NCBI RefSeq assembly: GCF_004004565.1
Contig: NZ_SACM01000005.1
Span: forward strand, 186,001 to 250,000
Source: Inhella crocodyli
Lineage (GTDB): Bacteria > Pseudomonadota > Gammaproteobacteria > Burkholderiales > Burkholderiaceae_C
DNA: 64,000 nucleotides
Reading direction: 5' to 3'
Shown: positions 17,668 through 27,013 of the stretch, piece by piece
Layout of the letters: each line of letters starts with the position of its first letter
Numbering within the stretch: position 1 is the first letter of the stretch
The notes under the pieces: generated by a model
Told to the model about the DNA's origin: nothing
The model's database searches: none
What the model saw: the letters and a program-made list of their open reading frames with translations, nothing else
Made by a program: the position numbers and the translations under genes

Positions 17668-18441
17668 ATGACCCTGCTGCACATCGTTCTGGCCACCTTG
17701 GTGGGCGGCCTGCTGTCCGTCTTGCTGGCGGCGCTGGTGACGCAGGTGGTCCTGGGACGCATCGTCAAGCACCTGGTCAGCCTGTCCGCAGGGGTCCTGC
17801 TCGGTGCCTCGTTGCTGCACGTGCTGCCCGAGGCCTTCGAGAGCCAGGCCAGCAGCCAGGAGTTGTTCCTCTGCCTGCTCGGGGGCCTGCTGTTCTTCTT
17901 CCTGTTGGAAAAGCTGGAGCTCTACCGCCACAGCCACCACCACGAAGGCGACGGCCACCACCACCACCACCACTTCGACGCCGAGCAGGCCGGACGCGGC
18001 GGCCTGTCGGTGCTGGTGGGCGACAGCATCCACAACTTTTGCGACGGCCTGCTGATCGCCGCCGCCTTCTTGGCCGACCCCAAGTTGGGCTGGCTGACCG
18101 CTGGGGCGGTGCTGCTGCACGAGATCCCGCAAGAAGTCGGCGACTACCTCGTGCTGTTGAACGCCGGCCTCAGCCGGCGGCGGGCGCTGGCCTACAACGC
18201 GATGTCAGGCTTGGCCGCCGTGGCCGGGGGCGTTCTGGGCTACTTCATGCTGCAGCCCTTCGAGACCGCCCTGCCCTACCTGATGGTGGTCGCCTCGTCG
18301 AGCTTCATCTACGTGGCCGTGGCCGACCTGATCCCGCAGATGCAGCGCCGCCTGCCCTGGAGCGAAACCCTCGCCCAACTGGCGTGGATCGGCGGCGGCC
18401 TGGGCCTGATGGCCCTGGCCTCCCTCGGCCACGCGCACTGA
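17668..18441 (+). CDS. ZIP-family divalent metal transporter
   Basis: 257-residue inner-membrane protein with about eight hydrophobic segments. The two metal-binding helices of the ZIP family are present: 'DSIHNFCDGLLIAAAF' (HN..DG) and 'LHEIPQEVGDYLVL' (HEIPxExGD). A cytoplasmic loop between the third and fourth segments carries a natural histidine run ('HSHHHEGDGHHHHHHFD'), probably a Zn/metal sensing loop. Likely role is zinc or broad divalent-metal movement. It is divergent from ppx (61 bases) and convergent with the universal stress gene; the short gap holds a GC-rich hairpin (18454-18469) without a T-run. Confidence 0.92.
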   Translation: MTLLHIVLATLVGGLLSVLLAALVTQVVLGRIVKHLVSLSAGVLLGASLLHVLPEAFESQASSQELFLCLLGGLLFFFLLEKLELYRHSHHHEGDGHHHHHHFDAEQAGRGGLSVLVGDSIHNFCDGLLIAAAFLADPKLGWLTAGAVLLHEIPQEVGDYLVLLNAGLSRRRALAYNAMSGLAAVAGGVLGYFMLQPFETALPYLMVVASSSFIYVAVADLIPQMQRRLPWSETLAQLAWIGGGLGLMALASLGHAH

Positions 18442-18470
18442 ACGCTGACTGAACGCCGCGGCAGCGGCGC

Positions 18471-18905
18471 TCAGCGCACCACCAGCACCGGCACGGTGCT
18501 GTGGGTCAGCACCTTTTGCGTCTCGCTGCCCAGCAGCAATGCGCTGACGCCCTTGCGTCCGTGGCTGGCCATGACGATCAAATCGGCCTTGACGCTTTCG
18601 GCGTGTTCCACGATGCCCCGCCAGGGCTGGGCGGCCTCCAGGCTGGCCGATTCGCAGGCCACCCCGGCCGCTGCCGCCACGGCCACCACGGCCTGCAGGC
18701 GCTGGTTCGCCAGGCGCTGCATCGCGTCCAAGTAGCCCTGGGGCTCGATGGGGGCGGCCTCCGCCAAGGGGCTGTAGGGGTAGGGGTCGGTGACCGTCAA
18801 GGCCAAGACCTGGGCCCCCAGGCGCTGCGCCAGGGCGATGGCCTGCTGCACGGCCTTGGCGCTGAGTTCGGAACCGTCGGTGGGAACGAGGATGCGGCTG
18901 TACAT
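18471..18905 (-). CDS. Universal stress protein (UspA family)
   Basis: 144-residue single-domain Usp. The N-terminal 'ILVPTDGSELSAKAV' and the C-terminal ATP-binding pattern G-x2-G-x9-G-S/T, visible as 'MASHGRKGVSALLLGSETQ' followed by 'HSTVPVLVV', indicate an ATP-binding UspA/UspFG-type protein. Cytoplasmic. A very strong Shine-Dalgarno (AGGAGGT) sits six bases before the ATG at 18905. It stands alone with its own 64-base upstream gap. Role in stress survival is inferred from the family only. Confidence 0.93.
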   Translation of the reverse strand: MYSRILVPTDGSELSAKAVQQAIALAQRLGAQVLALTVTDPYPYSPLAEAAPIEPQGYLDAMQRLANQRLQAVVAVAAAAGVACESASLEAAQPWRGIVEHAESVKADLIVMASHGRKGVSALLLGSETQKVLTHSTVPVLVVR

Positions 18906-18969
18906 GGGGAACCTCCTGAACTGGAGTCCCCATGCTGCCTTGGGCACCGCCCCTTGGCTTTGCGCCCGG

Positions 18970-19827
18970 TCAAGCCCGCGCGATGGGCCGCCTCGGGTCG
19001 GACGACCACTCGCTCCACGACCCAGGGTAAAGGGTCCCCAGCGGCAAGCCGGCCACCGCCAGGGCCAACAGGTTGTGGCAAGCGGTGACGCCCGAACCGC
19101 ATTGGTGGACGCTGGCCTCATGGCCGGCCAACAAGGGCGCCCACTCGGCCCGCAGGGCCTCGGACGACTTGAAGCGGGCATCGGCCGCGAGGTTCAGGGC
19201 GAAGGGGCGGTTGCGGGCCCCCGGGATGTGACCGGCCTGCGCATCCAGGGGCTCGACCTCGCCCCGGAAGCGCTCGGGGGCCCGGGCGTCCACGAGGCGC
19301 ACGCGCCCCAGTTGCGCGGCCAGTGTGGCCGCGTCAACGGTGTCCAGCAGAGGGGGCGGCAGGTCGCTGGGCACCGGGGCCGGCAGCACGGGGGGCAAGG
19401 CCGTGCTCAGGGCGTGGCCCGCGCCCGTCCAGGCCGGCAGCCCCCCATCGAGGACCTGCACCTCGGCGTCGCCCAGCCAATGCAGCATCCACCACAGGCG
19501 CGCGGCGAACATGCCGCCGCTCGCGTCGTAAGCCACCACCCCTCGCCCGGGCACCCACCCCAAGGCCGCCAAGCGCGCGGCGAAGGCCTCCCGCGTGGGC
19601 AAGGGATGCCGACCCAGGAAGCGACCGTCGGCGGCCTGCTTCGGGCCGCAGCAGTCGTCCAGGTGCACGTAATGGGCGCCCGGCAGGTGACCGGCGGCGT
19701 ATGCGGCGCGCCCCGCTTCGGGCTGGGCCAGGTCGAAACGCAGGTCGAGCAGCAGCGGCGCTTGGCCCTGGGCCAAGCGGTCATGCAAGGCCTCGGCCTG
19801 GATCAAAGGGGTCATGGGGCGCGTCAT
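18970..19827 (-). CDS. sseA: 3-mercaptopyruvate sulfurtransferase (two-domain rhodanese)
   Basis: 285-residue protein made of two rhodanese domains. The first lacks a catalytic cysteine at the equivalent loop ('DASGGMFAARL'); the second carries the active loop 'CGSGVTA' with Cys243, the pattern of mercaptopyruvate sulfurtransferases rather than thiosulfate rhodaneses (CRKGVTA). Other landmarks are 'HLPGAHYVHLDD' and 'HIPGARNRPFALNL'. The ATG at 19827 overlaps the upstream transporter stop (ATGA); a second in-frame ATG at 19815 is possible. Cytoplasmic, sulfur transfer from 3-mercaptopyruvate. Confidence 0.88.
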   Translation of the reverse strand: MTRPMTPLIQAEALHDRLAQGQAPLLLDLRFDLAQPEAGRAAYAAGHLPGAHYVHLDDCCGPKQAADGRFLGRHPLPTREAFAARLAALGWVPGRGVVAYDASGGMFAARLWWMLHWLGDAEVQVLDGGLPAWTGAGHALSTALPPVLPAPVPSDLPPPLLDTVDAATLAAQLGRVRLVDARAPERFRGEVEPLDAQAGHIPGARNRPFALNLAADARFKSSEALRAEWAPLLAGHEASVHQCGSGVTACHNLLALAVAGLPLGTLYPGSWSEWSSDPRRPIARA

Positions 19828-20726
19828 TCGTGCGTGTCTCCTTGCAAGTCTCGGGGCGCGGCGCTGCGGGCGCGCAACAGGGTGGCCGTCAACCCGGCCG
19901 CCACGATCAAGCCGATGCCGACCGTGGCCCACCACCCGGGCCGTTCGTCGTACACCCACCAGCCCAGCAGGGCCCCGAAGGCGATGCCGGTGTAGTTCAG
20001 GCTGGCGTTGACCAGCATCTTGCCCCGCCCGTAGGCCGCGGTCATGGCCACCTGCCCCAGGGTCGCGGTCAGGCCCACGCCCAGCAAGGCCAGGGCGCCG
20101 GGCAGGCTGTGGCCGGTCACGCGCCACGGCGTGCCCGTGACCAGGCTGAGCACGGCCCCCGCGCCGGCGCTGGCCAGACTGAAATAGAAAACGACCCGCA
20201 CCTCGGGCTCGCCCACCCGGCCCAGTGCCGTGACCTGCAGGTAGGCCATGGCCGCCAACAGGCCCGAGGCCAAGCCCGCCAAGGCGCCAGGCCACTGGTT
20301 CTGCTGGAAGGTGGGCTGCAGCACCAGGGCCACGCCAGCAAAGCCCACCAGCACGGTGGCAATGAGGCGCGGGTCGACCGATTTGCCCCGCATCAGCAAG
20401 GCCCCGCCCATCAGGAACAAGGCCATCCAGATGGCGCTCATGTAGTTCAGCGTCATCGCCGTGGCCAAGGGCAGCCCCGCGATGGCAAAGAACCACAGGC
20501 TCAAGGCGCACACCCCCAAGAGGCCGCGCCAGAGGTGCATGGCCGGGACCGTGGTGCGAAGCGGCACCCGCCGCCAGCGCGCCAAGGCCACGATGACCCC
20601 CACCCCCACCAAGCCGCGGTACATGACGATCTCGGTCGGCGAGTAGGACTGGCTCGCCAACTTCACGCACAGGGCCATCAGCGCAAACATCAGCGTGGCG
20701 CTGAGCATCAACAGAGGTGCGGGCAT
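19824..20726 (-). CDS. EamA/DMT-family transporter
   Basis: 300-residue inner-membrane protein with ten predicted helices in two EamA repeats (first repeat to about residue 135, second from about 145). No charged soluble domain. Substrate unknown; relatives export amino acids, metabolites or drugs. The ATG at 20726 is preferred over an upstream TTG at 20738, because that TTG lies inside the terminator hairpin of the preceding gene. Coupled to the sulfurtransferase gene by a four-base overlap, which suggests the exported or imported compound may be sulfur-related, though this is only a guess from context. Confidence 0.88.
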   Translation of the reverse strand: MPAPLLMLSATLMFALMALCVKLASQSYSPTEIVMYRGLVGVGVIVALARWRRVPLRTTVPAMHLWRGLLGVCALSLWFFAIAGLPLATAMTLNYMSAIWMALFLMGGALLMRGKSVDPRLIATVLVGFAGVALVLQPTFQQNQWPGALAGLASGLLAAMAYLQVTALGRVGEPEVRVVFYFSLASAGAGAVLSLVTGTPWRVTGHSLPGALALLGVGLTATLGQVAMTAAYGRGKMLVNASLNYTGIAFGALLGWWVYDERPGWWATVGIGLIVAAGLTATLLRARSAAPRDLQGDTHE

Positions 20727-20735
20727 CGAAATGAA

Positions 20736-20760
20736 CAACGCCCGGGCGGGCCGGGCGTTG
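20736..20760 (-). terminator. Terminator after the Rieske oxygenase gene
   Basis: Ten-base perfect inverted repeat (CAACGCCCGG, 20736-20745, with CCGGGCGTTG, 20751-20760) 14 bases past the Rieske stop, followed in the leftward direction by TTCATTT. Short T-run, so strength is moderate. Confidence 0.7.
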
Positions 20761-20774
20761 CAGGACAGGTCAGG

Positions 20775-21896
20775 TCAAAGGGCCATCTTGGCGCGGTACC
20801 AGGCATGGAAGTGCTGCATGCCGTCTTCCATCGGGCTTTGGTAGGGCCCCACCTCGTTGTCGCCCCGGGCCATCAGGGCGCGGCGGCCGGCGTCCATGCG
20901 CTCCCCGATCTCGTCGTCTTCCACGCAGGTCTCCATGTAAGCGGCCTGTTGGGCTTCGACGAACTCGCGCTCGAACGCGGCGATCTCTTCCGGGTAGTAG
21001 AACTCGACCACGTTCAGCGTCTTGCTCGGGCTGATTGGGTGCAGGTTGCTGACCACGAGCACGTGCGGGTACCACTCCACCATCAGGGTGGGGTAGTAGG
21101 TCAGCCAGATGGCGCCCTGCTTGGGCGCCTCGCCTCCGCGGTAGGCCCGCACTGCGTCGTGCCAGCGCTGGTACACCTTGGAGCCGGCCTTGCCGCCTTG
21201 GGCCAGGGCCTCGTTCACGCCCACGGTTTGCACCGAGTACTCCTGGCCCCATTGCCAGGCCAGGTCGTGGCAGGTCACGAAGTGGCCCAAGCCCGGGTGG
21301 AAGGGCCCGACGTGGTAGTCCTCAAGGTAGACCTCGATGAAGGTCTTCCAGTTGTAGTTGCACTCGTGCAACTCCACCTTGTCGAGCACGTAGCCGTCGA
21401 AGTTCAAGTCCTTGGCGACGGCCAGGTCCCGCAGGTCGGCCGCGATGTCTCGCCCCGTGTCTTCGAACAGCAGGCCGTTCCATTCCCGCAGGTTCCAGCG
21501 GTTCAAGTGCAGGCAGGGGTCGTGGTCGAAGTGCGGCGCCCCGATCAACTCGCCTTGCAGGCCGTAGGTCCAGCGGTGCAGCGGGCACACGATGTTCGCG
21601 CCCGTGTTGCCCCGGCCCTTGAGCATCACCGCTTGGCGATGCCGGCAGACGTTGGAGATGAGTTGGATGCCGTCGGCGCCCCGAACCAAGGCCCGCCCCT
21701 CGCCTTCGTGGCGCAGGGTGAAGTGGTCACCGCGTTCGGGCACCGCGAGCTGGTGCCCGACGTACCGAGGCCCAGGTCGGATGATTCGCTCCTGCTCGCG
21801 CTCGAACAGCGCCTGATCGAAATAAGCAGAAACGGGGAGCTGCGTCGTGCGGCTGCTGCTCTCAAGCGCCCCGACGGCCAGGCTCAGATCCGACAT
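20775..21896 (-). CDS. Rieske non-haem iron oxygenase, alpha-subunit type
   Basis: 373-residue aromatic-ring-hydroxylating-type oxygenase. The Rieske [2Fe-2S] ligands are Cys84/His86 ('NVCRHRQ') and Cys104/His107 ('CPLHRWTYG'). The mononuclear iron site is in 'EVYLEDYHVGPFHPGL': Asp193, His195 and His200 region. C-terminal catalytic domain of the vanillate-demethylase/choline-monooxygenase kind. No beta subunit, ferredoxin or reductase gene is adjacent, so electron supply must come from elsewhere. The ATG at 21896 is preferred because translation beyond it would run through a terminator-like hairpin (21955-21979). Substrate unknown. Confidence 0.87.
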   Translation of the reverse strand: MSDLSLAVGALESSSRTTQLPVSAYFDQALFEREQERIIRPGPRYVGHQLAVPERGDHFTLRHEGEGRALVRGADGIQLISNVCRHRQAVMLKGRGNTGANIVCPLHRWTYGLQGELIGAPHFDHDPCLHLNRWNLREWNGLLFEDTGRDIAADLRDLAVAKDLNFDGYVLDKVELHECNYNWKTFIEVYLEDYHVGPFHPGLGHFVTCHDLAWQWGQEYSVQTVGVNEALAQGGKAGSKVYQRWHDAVRAYRGGEAPKQGAIWLTYYPTLMVEWYPHVLVVSNLHPISPSKTLNVVEFYYPEEIAAFEREFVEAQQAAYMETCVEDDEIGERMDAGRRALMARGDNEVGPYQSPMEDGMQHFHAWYRAKMAL

Positions 21897-21954
21897 GATC
21901 CAAGGGTTCCTCCAAGACACCCGCGCAAACGCCACCTGGGCGACGCTCGCGCGC

Positions 21955-21979
21955 AAAAAACCCGGCTGTTTCAACCGGG
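21955..21979 (-). terminator. Leftward intrinsic terminator upstream of the Rieske gene (possible attenuator)
   Basis: Read leftward, CCCGGTTG-AAA-CAGCCGGG forms an eight-pair stem (one G-U) with a three-base loop, followed directly by TTTTTT. It lies 59 bases before the Rieske start codon, and no leftward gene lies further right in this divergent gap (21897-22146). It may therefore end a short leader or small RNA, or attenuate the Rieske gene. Confidence 0.75.
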
Positions 21980-22146
21980 CGGGGGGCGAGATTCTAGCCA
22001 AGCCCCCTTTCCCCTGCCTTTGGCGCGGTACGGCGAGGCCCGGCACTTTGCAACGCCCTTACGGGTTGTCACCGTTCGACCACTGCCCTGGGGTTTGCCA
22101 GAAGGCGGCCACCTACAATCGCCGCCCTTTTCCGCCCACCCCGTCC

Positions 22147-22377
22147 ATGCCCAAAACCGCCAAGCCCTCGGCCCCGCCAAGCTACGAAAGTGCCCTGGCC
22201 GAACTGGAGCAGCTGGTGCAAACCCTGGAGGGCGGCGCCGTGCCCCTCGAACAGTTACTGAGTGGTTACAAGCGGGGCGCCGAACTGCTGGCGTACTGCC
22301 GCGGCCAACTGCAGGCCGTGGAACAACAAGTGAAGGTGCTGGACGACGGCACCCTGAAGGCCTGGGAGGGCCCGTGA
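22147..22377 (+). CDS. xseB: Exodeoxyribonuclease VII small subunit
   Basis: 76-residue XseB, the small helical subunit that binds the XseA catalytic subunit. The pattern '[19 protein letters not shown]' followed by '[20 protein letters not shown]' is typical. The stop overlaps the ispA start (TGATG), a classic xseB-ispA-dxs operon order. The 250 bases upstream are gene-free and should contain the operon promoter plus the terminator-like hairpin of the divergent Rieske gene. Confidence 0.95.
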   Translation: MPKTAKPSAPPSYESALAELEQLVQTLEGGAVPLEQLLSGYKRGAELLAYCRGQLQAVEQQVKVLDDGTLKAWEGP

Positions 22378-23285
22378 TGGTGGACAGTCCCGACAACGCC
22401 GTTTGCGCCGGCTTCGACGCCTGGGCCAAGGGCCTGCTCGGCCGCTGCGAAGGCCTGCTGGACGCCTGGGTGCCGGCCGACGCGCCGGCCGGCCTGGGGG
22501 CCGCCATGCGCTATGCCGTGCTCGATGGGGGCAAGCGGCTGCGGCCGATGCTCGTCTGGGCGGCCTGCGAGGCCGTGCAAGGCCAGCAAGCGGCGGCCGA
22601 CCGCGCGGCCGTGGCGGTGGAACTGATCCACGCCTACTCGCTGGTGCACGACGACCTGCCCTGCATGGACAACGACGTGCTGCGCCGCGGCAAGCCGACG
22701 GTGCACGTGGCCTTTGGCGAGGCGCAAGCCATGCTGGCGGGCGACGCCATGCAGGCGCTCGCCTTCGAAGTGCTGACGCCCGATGCCGGCATCGAACCCG
22801 CCCTGCAAGCGCAGTTGTGCCGCCTGCTGGCCCGCGCCAGCGGCCATGCCGGCATGGCGGGCGGCCAGGCCATCGACCTGGCCGCCGTGGGCCAACCGCT
22901 GGACGAGCAGGCCCTGAAGAACATGCACCGGCGCAAGACCGGTTTGCTGCTGCAAGGCAGCGTGCTGATGGGGGCGGCCTGCGGCCACCCCACCCCACAA
23001 GAGACCCAGGCCCTGTCCACCTACGGCGATGCCCTGGGCTTGGCCTTCCAGGTGGTCGACGACATCCTGGACGTGACGCAAGACTCCGCCACCCTGGGCA
23101 AGACCGCCGGCAAAGACCAAGAGGCCAACAAGCCGACCTACGTCAGCGTGCTGGGCCTGGGGCCCTCGCGGCGTTACGCCGCGCGACTGCGCGACGAGGC
23201 CCTGGCCGCCCTGGATGGGGCCCCGGCCCTCAAGTCCCAGCGCCTGCGCGACCTCGCTTTCAAGGTCGTTTCGCGAGACAACTGA
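22377..23285 (+). CDS. ispA: Geranyl/farnesyl diphosphate synthase
   Basis: 302-residue short-chain trans-prenyltransferase that condenses IPP with DMAPP/GPP to make farnesyl diphosphate. First aspartate-rich motif '[12 protein letters not shown]' (Asp92, Asp93, Asp98) and second 'FQVVDDILD' are intact; '[10 protein letters not shown]' at 51-60 binds IPP. The aromatic/size-setting residues before the first motif fit a C15 product. The ATG at 22377 shares one base with the xseB stop. dxs follows two bases after the stop. Confidence 0.95.
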   Translation: MVDSPDNAVCAGFDAWAKGLLGRCEGLLDAWVPADAPAGLGAAMRYAVLDGGKRLRPMLVWAACEAVQGQQAAADRAAVAVELIHAYSLVHDDLPCMDNDVLRRGKPTVHVAFGEAQAMLAGDAMQALAFEVLTPDAGIEPALQAQLCRLLARASGHAGMAGGQAIDLAAVGQPLDEQALKNMHRRKTGLLLQGSVLMGAACGHPTPQETQALSTYGDALGLAFQVVDDILDVTQDSATLGKTAGKDQEANKPTYVSVLGLGPSRRYAARLRDEALAALDGAPALKSQRLRDLAFKVVSRDN

Positions 23286-23287
23286 CC

Positions 23288-25165
23288 ATGACGCTTCTGT
23301 CCACGATCAACAGCCCGGCCGACCTGCGCCAGCTGAGCCGTCCGCAACTGCACCAGCTCGCCGGCGAACTGCGGCAGTACGTGCTGGACAGCGTCAGCAA
23401 AACGGGCGGGCACCTGTCCAGCAACCTGGGCACCGTCGAGCTGACCATCGCCCTGCACGCCGTCTTCGACACGCCGCGCGACCGCATCGTGTGGGACGTG
23501 GGCCACCAGACCTACCCGCACAAGATCCTGACCGGCCGGCGCGACCAAATGGCCACGCTGCGGCAACTCGGGGGCATCAGCGGCTTCCCACGGCGGGACG
23601 AGAGCGAGTACGACACCTTCGGCACGGCGCACAGCAGCACCAGCATCTCGGCCGCCCATGGTTTTGCCATGGCCGCCAAGCTCAAGGGCGAGAGCCGCCG
23701 GGCCGTGGCTGTCATCGGCGACGGCGCCATCACCGCCGGCATGGCCTTTGAAGCCCTGAACAACGCCGGCGTGCCGCACGGCGGCCTGCTCGGCGACATG
23801 CTGGTGATCTTGAACGACAACGACATGTCGATCAGCCCGCCGGTCGGCGCGTTGAACAAGTACTTCACGCGCCTGATGAGCGGCAAGTTCTACAGCCAGG
23901 CGCGCGAGGGCGCGAAGGGCCTGTTGAAGAACACGCCGCTGTACGAGTTCGCCCGCCGCTTCGAAGAGCACACCAAAGGCATGTTCGTGCCCGGCACGAT
24001 CTTCGAAGAGTTCGGGTTCAACTACGTCGGCCCCATCGACGGCCACGACCTCGACGCGCTGATCCCGACGCTGGAAAACCTGCGCGACAAACCCGGACCG
24101 CAGTTCCTGCACATCGTGACCAAGAAGGGCCAGGGCTACAAGCTGGCCGAGGCCGACCCGGTGAAGTACCACGGGCCGACGCCCTTCGACCCGGCGCAAG
24201 GCATCGTGGCCTCGTCCAAGCCGGCCAAGAAGTCCTTCACCCAAGTGTTTGGCGACTGGTTGTGCGACCAGGCCGAGGCCGACCAGAAGCTGGTGGGCAT
24301 CACGCCGGCCATGCGCGAGGGCTCGGGCATGGTCGAGTTCCACAAGCGATTCCCGCAGCGCTACTACGACGTCGGCATCGCCGAACAGCACGCGGTGACC
24401 TTCGCCGCGGGCTTGGCCTGCGAAGGCATGAAGCCCGTCGTGGCCATCTACAGCACCTTCTTGCAGCGCGGCTACGATCAGCTGATCCACGACGTGGCGC
24501 TGCAGAACCTCGACGTCACCTTCGCGCTGGACCGTGCCGGCCTGGTGGGCGCCGATGGCGCGACGCACGCGGGCAACTACGACATCGCGTTCACGCGCTG
24601 CATCCCCAACATGGCGGTGCTGACGCCCGCCGACGAGCGCGAGTGCCGCCAGCTGCTCAGCACGGCCTACCAGCACCCCGGCCCCGTCACCGTGCGTTAC
24701 CCGCGCGGTGCGGGCGCCGGCGTGGACACCGGCACCGACCTGAGCACCCTGCCCTGGGGCCAGGGTGAGCTGCGCCGCGAAGGCGGCCGCGACGTGGCGA
24801 TCTTGGCCTTCGGCACCTTGCTGCAGGCGGCCTTGGGCGCCGCCGACGCCTTGAACGCCACGGTGGCCAACATGCGCTTCGTCAAGCCGCTGGACACCGC
24901 CTTGGTCGAACGCCTGGCGCGCAGCCACGGCCTGCTGGTCACGGTCGAAGACGGTTGTGTGATGGGGGGCGCCGGCAGCGCGGTGATCGAGCACCTCCAG
25001 GCCGTCGGCCTGAACGTGCCGGTGCTCCAGCTCGGCCTGCCCGACGCGTTCATCGAGCACGGCGACCCGGCCAAGCTCATGGCCTTGCAGGGCCTGGACG
25101 CGGCCGGCATCGAGCGTCGCATCCGCCAACGCCTGGGCGAGCCCGCACTGCGTGCGGTGGTTTGA
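23288..25165 (+). CDS. dxs: 1-deoxy-D-xylulose-5-phosphate synthase
   Basis: 625-residue thiamine-diphosphate enzyme that makes DXP from pyruvate and glyceraldehyde 3-phosphate, the entry step of the MEP pathway. ThDP-binding motif '[18 protein letters not shown]' with 'NDNDMSI', the N-terminal '[16 protein letters not shown]' and '[17 protein letters not shown]', and the central '[17 protein letters not shown]' with the catalytic glutamate are all present. Full length for the family (about 620). Third gene of xseB-ispA-dxs; a hairpin terminator follows. Confidence 0.97.
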   Translation: MTLLSTINSPADLRQLSRPQLHQLAGELRQYVLDSVSKTGGHLSSNLGTVELTIALHAVFDTPRDRIVWDVGHQTYPHKILTGRRDQMATLRQLGGISGFPRRDESEYDTFGTAHSSTSISAAHGFAMAAKLKGESRRAVAVIGDGAITAGMAFEALNNAGVPHGGLLGDMLVILNDNDMSISPPVGALNKYFTRLMSGKFYSQAREGAKGLLKNTPLYEFARRFEEHTKGMFVPGTIFEEFGFNYVGPIDGHDLDALIPTLENLRDKPGPQFLHIVTKKGQGYKLAEADPVKYHGPTPFDPAQGIVASSKPAKKSFTQVFGDWLCDQAEADQKLVGITPAMREGSGMVEFHKRFPQRYYDVGIAEQHAVTFAAGLACEGMKPVVAIYSTFLQRGYDQLIHDVALQNLDVTFALDRAGLVGADGATHAGNYDIAFTRCIPNMAVLTPADERECRQLLSTAYQHPGPVTVRYPRGAGAGVDTGTDLSTLPWGQGELRREGGRDVAILAFGTLLQAALGAADALNATVANMRFVKPLDTALVERLARSHGLLVTVEDGCVMGGAGSAVIEHLQAVGLNVPVLQLGLPDAFIEHGDPAKLMALQGLDAAGIERRIRQRLGEPALRAVV

Positions 25166-25197
25166 AGCCAGCGTTCTAATCGGCTGTCTGCTGAAGG

Positions 25198-25233
25198 GCC
25201 GTCGGCATGGGATGCTGACGGCCTGCGTTTTTT
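25198..25233 (+). terminator. Terminator of the xseB-ispA-dxs operon
   Basis: GCCGTCGGCAT (25198-25208) pairs with ATGCTGACGGC (25212-25222) around the loop GGG, with one G-T pair, followed by CTGCGTTTTTT. Eleven-pair stem plus T-run, 33 bases after the dxs stop. Confidence 0.9.
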
Positions 25234-25253
25234 GAGCCCGCGTTGTGCCCGCC

Positions 25254-26063
25254 ATGAGCCCCAGTTCCACCCACTCGGCCCACTTGCCGATCCCCGACAC
25301 CCAGAGCGAGCGCGACGAGCGCCACCTGGCCATCCAGCGCGTGGGCGTGCGGCGCGTCAAGTTCCCGCTGCTGGTGCAGACCGAGCGGGGCGTGCAGCCC
25401 AGCGTGGGCGAGTGGACCCTGGACGTGGCCTTGCCGGCCGAGCAAAAGGGCACGCACATGTCCCGCTTCGTGGCCTGGCTGGAAGAAGGCGCCGAACAGG
25501 CGCTGGACGCCGCCACCTTGCGGTCCCGGCACCTGGCCATGCTCGAGAAGTTGCACGCCTCCGACGGCGTGACCGAGGTGGCCTTCACCTTGTTCGAGCG
25601 CAAGCGTGCGCCGGTGTCGGGCATCGAAAGCCGCCTGGATTTGCAGGCTCGCTGGGTGGTTGAGACGCGCGGCGGCCAGACCACCGTCTGGCAAGAGGTG
25701 GCAGTGCCGGTCAAGAGCCTGTGCCCCTGCTCCAAAGAGATCAGCGACTACGGCGCGCACAACCAGCGCAGCATCGTCACCGTGCGCGTGGAATGGCTGG
25801 CCGACAAGCCCCTGCCCTTCTCAGCCCAAATGCGATTTGCCGAAGACAGCGCCTCCAGCGAGATCTGGCCGCTGCTCAAACGCGCCGACGAGAAGTGGGT
25901 GACCGAGCGCGCTTACGAGAACCCCAAGTTCGTCGAAGACTTGGTGCGCGATGTGGCCCTGCGCTTGAACGCCGACGAGCGCGTCGGGCGCTACCACGTG
26001 GACGTCGAGAACTTCGAGTCCATCCACTCGCATTCGGCCTACGCCGTCATCGAACGCAACTGA
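25254..26063 (+). CDS. folE2: GTP cyclohydrolase IB (FolE2)
   Basis: 269-residue type-IB GTP cyclohydrolase, which makes dihydroneopterin triphosphate from GTP for folate and queuosine-type pathways. The diagnostic active-site stretch '[20 protein letters not shown]' contains Cys157, and the C-terminal '[12 protein letters not shown]' is typical. FolE2 works with metals other than zinc and often replaces zinc-dependent FolE in metal limitation. The ATG at 25254 is preferred; a GTG nine bases earlier is in frame. Its 3' end overlaps the convergent lysR by 25 bases. Confidence 0.93.
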   Translation: MSPSSTHSAHLPIPDTQSERDERHLAIQRVGVRRVKFPLLVQTERGVQPSVGEWTLDVALPAEQKGTHMSRFVAWLEEGAEQALDAATLRSRHLAMLEKLHASDGVTEVAFTLFERKRAPVSGIESRLDLQARWVVETRGGQTTVWQEVAVPVKSLCPCSKEISDYGAHNQRSIVTVRVEWLADKPLPFSAQMRFAEDSASSEIWPLLKRADEKWVTERAYENPKFVEDLVRDVALRLNADERVGRYHVDVENFESIHSHSAYAVIERN

Positions 26064-26932
26064 GCCCGCAGCGCGTCCGCCAAGGGCGCGGCCACGCGGT
26101 GCACCGGGCGGTGCAGGGGCGTGAGCAAGGTCACCCGGAAGGGGATGCGCACGTTCAACGGCCGCACCACCAAGCGCTCGCTGGCGCAAGCCAGGGCCGT
26201 CAGCGGGTTCACAACGGCGACGCCCAGGCCTTGGGCCACCAAGGCACACACCGCCACCGCGCTGTGGGTCTGCAAACGCATCCGCCGCCCTACAGCGGCT
26301 TGCTCGAACAGTTGGTCGATCTCCGCCCGGTAAGGGTCGTCGTCGGCCAAGCTCACGAAGGGCTGGTCGGCAAAGTCCGACAAGGCCAGGCGCGCACGCG
26401 ACGCCAAGGCATGCCCCGCCGGCAGAACCGCCACCTCGTCGAGGTCGGCCAGCACCTCGGCCCGGCAGCCGCTCGGGGCGTCGGCGCGCTCGGTCAGGGC
26501 CAGGTCGAAGCGCTGCTCGCTCATCCAAGCCTCCAGCACCGGGCTCTCGGCCGGGGTGATCGACACCGCGGCGTCGGCCGCCGCGGGGCAGGCGGCCAGG
26601 GCCGAGGGCACCAGGGCGTGCGCCAGGGCCGGTTGGGCCAGCAGTTCGAAAGGTTGGGCTTCGGCCCGCCCCAAGGCCCGGGCCTGGGCCTGCACCTGCG
26701 CCAGGCCCTGGTAATGGCGCTGCACGCTGTCGAACAGGGCCAGGGCCGCCGCCGTGGGCTTGAGGCGGGCGCCGACGCGCTCGAACAGCGAGTAGCCCAG
26801 CCGCTGCTCCATCAGCCCGATCTCGCGGCTGAGCGTGGGCTGGGAACTGTGCAAAGCCTGCGCGGCGGCGGTCACGCCACCCGCCTGCATGACAGCGCGA
26901 AAGACTTCAACCTGGCGGTGGCTGATGGGCAT
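26039..26932 (-). CDS. lysR: LysR-family regulator of lysA
   Basis: 297-residue LysR-type transcriptional regulator. The N-terminal winged helix-turn-helix is clear ('[19 protein letters not shown]', '[20 protein letters not shown]'), followed by a periplasmic-binding-like effector domain. Divergent from lysA with 81 bases between start codons, the arrangement known from E. coli, where LysR activates lysA and senses diaminopimelate/lysine. The protein resembles E. coli LysR in the opening residues. Operator-like inverted repeats lie in the shared gap. Its last 25 bases overlap folE2 in antisense. Confidence 0.9.
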   Translation of the reverse strand: MPISHRQVEVFRAVMQAGGVTAAAQALHSSQPTLSREIGLMEQRLGYSLFERVGARLKPTAAALALFDSVQRHYQGLAQVQAQARALGRAEAQPFELLAQPALAHALVPSALAACPAAADAAVSITPAESPVLEAWMSEQRFDLALTERADAPSGCRAEVLADLDEVAVLPAGHALASRARLALSDFADQPFVSLADDDPYRAEIDQLFEQAAVGRRMRLQTHSAVAVCALVAQGLGVAVVNPLTALACASERLVVRPLNVRIPFRVTLLTPLHRPVHRVAAPLADALRAQLRSMTA

Positions 26933-26942
26933 GCCAGAAGCA

Positions 26943-26994
26943 TATCGAAAACGGATAGCCAAACGACATTTATCGATTGGACTGAATGAATCGA
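26943..26994. promoter_or_regulatory. LysR-type operator region between lysR and lysA
   Basis: Two inverted repeats: TATC-N7-GATA (26943-26957) and a perfect TCGATT-N10-AATCGA (26973-26978 with 26989-26994). LysR-type regulators bind such dyads (T-N11-A core) between divergent genes. Location and symmetry support the call; no experiment is implied. Confidence 0.6.
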
Positions 26995-27013
26995 CCTGGG
27001 CATGCTGCCGACC

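Noticed and set aside
17930-17975. A run of six histidines that looks like an engineered purification tag
   Set aside because: It is internal, flanked by other His/Asp/Glu and lies in the usual metal-loop position of a ZIP transporter; no vector sequence is near.
21897-22146. A possible small gene in the longest gap
   Set aside because: No open frame with an RBS and no recognisable RNA family; only the hairpin and expected promoters are supported.
19323-23285. A 1320-codon rightward open frame running into ispA
   Set aside because: Only the last 302 codons are real (ispA); the remainder is antisense to the sulfurtransferase, transporter and Rieske genes.
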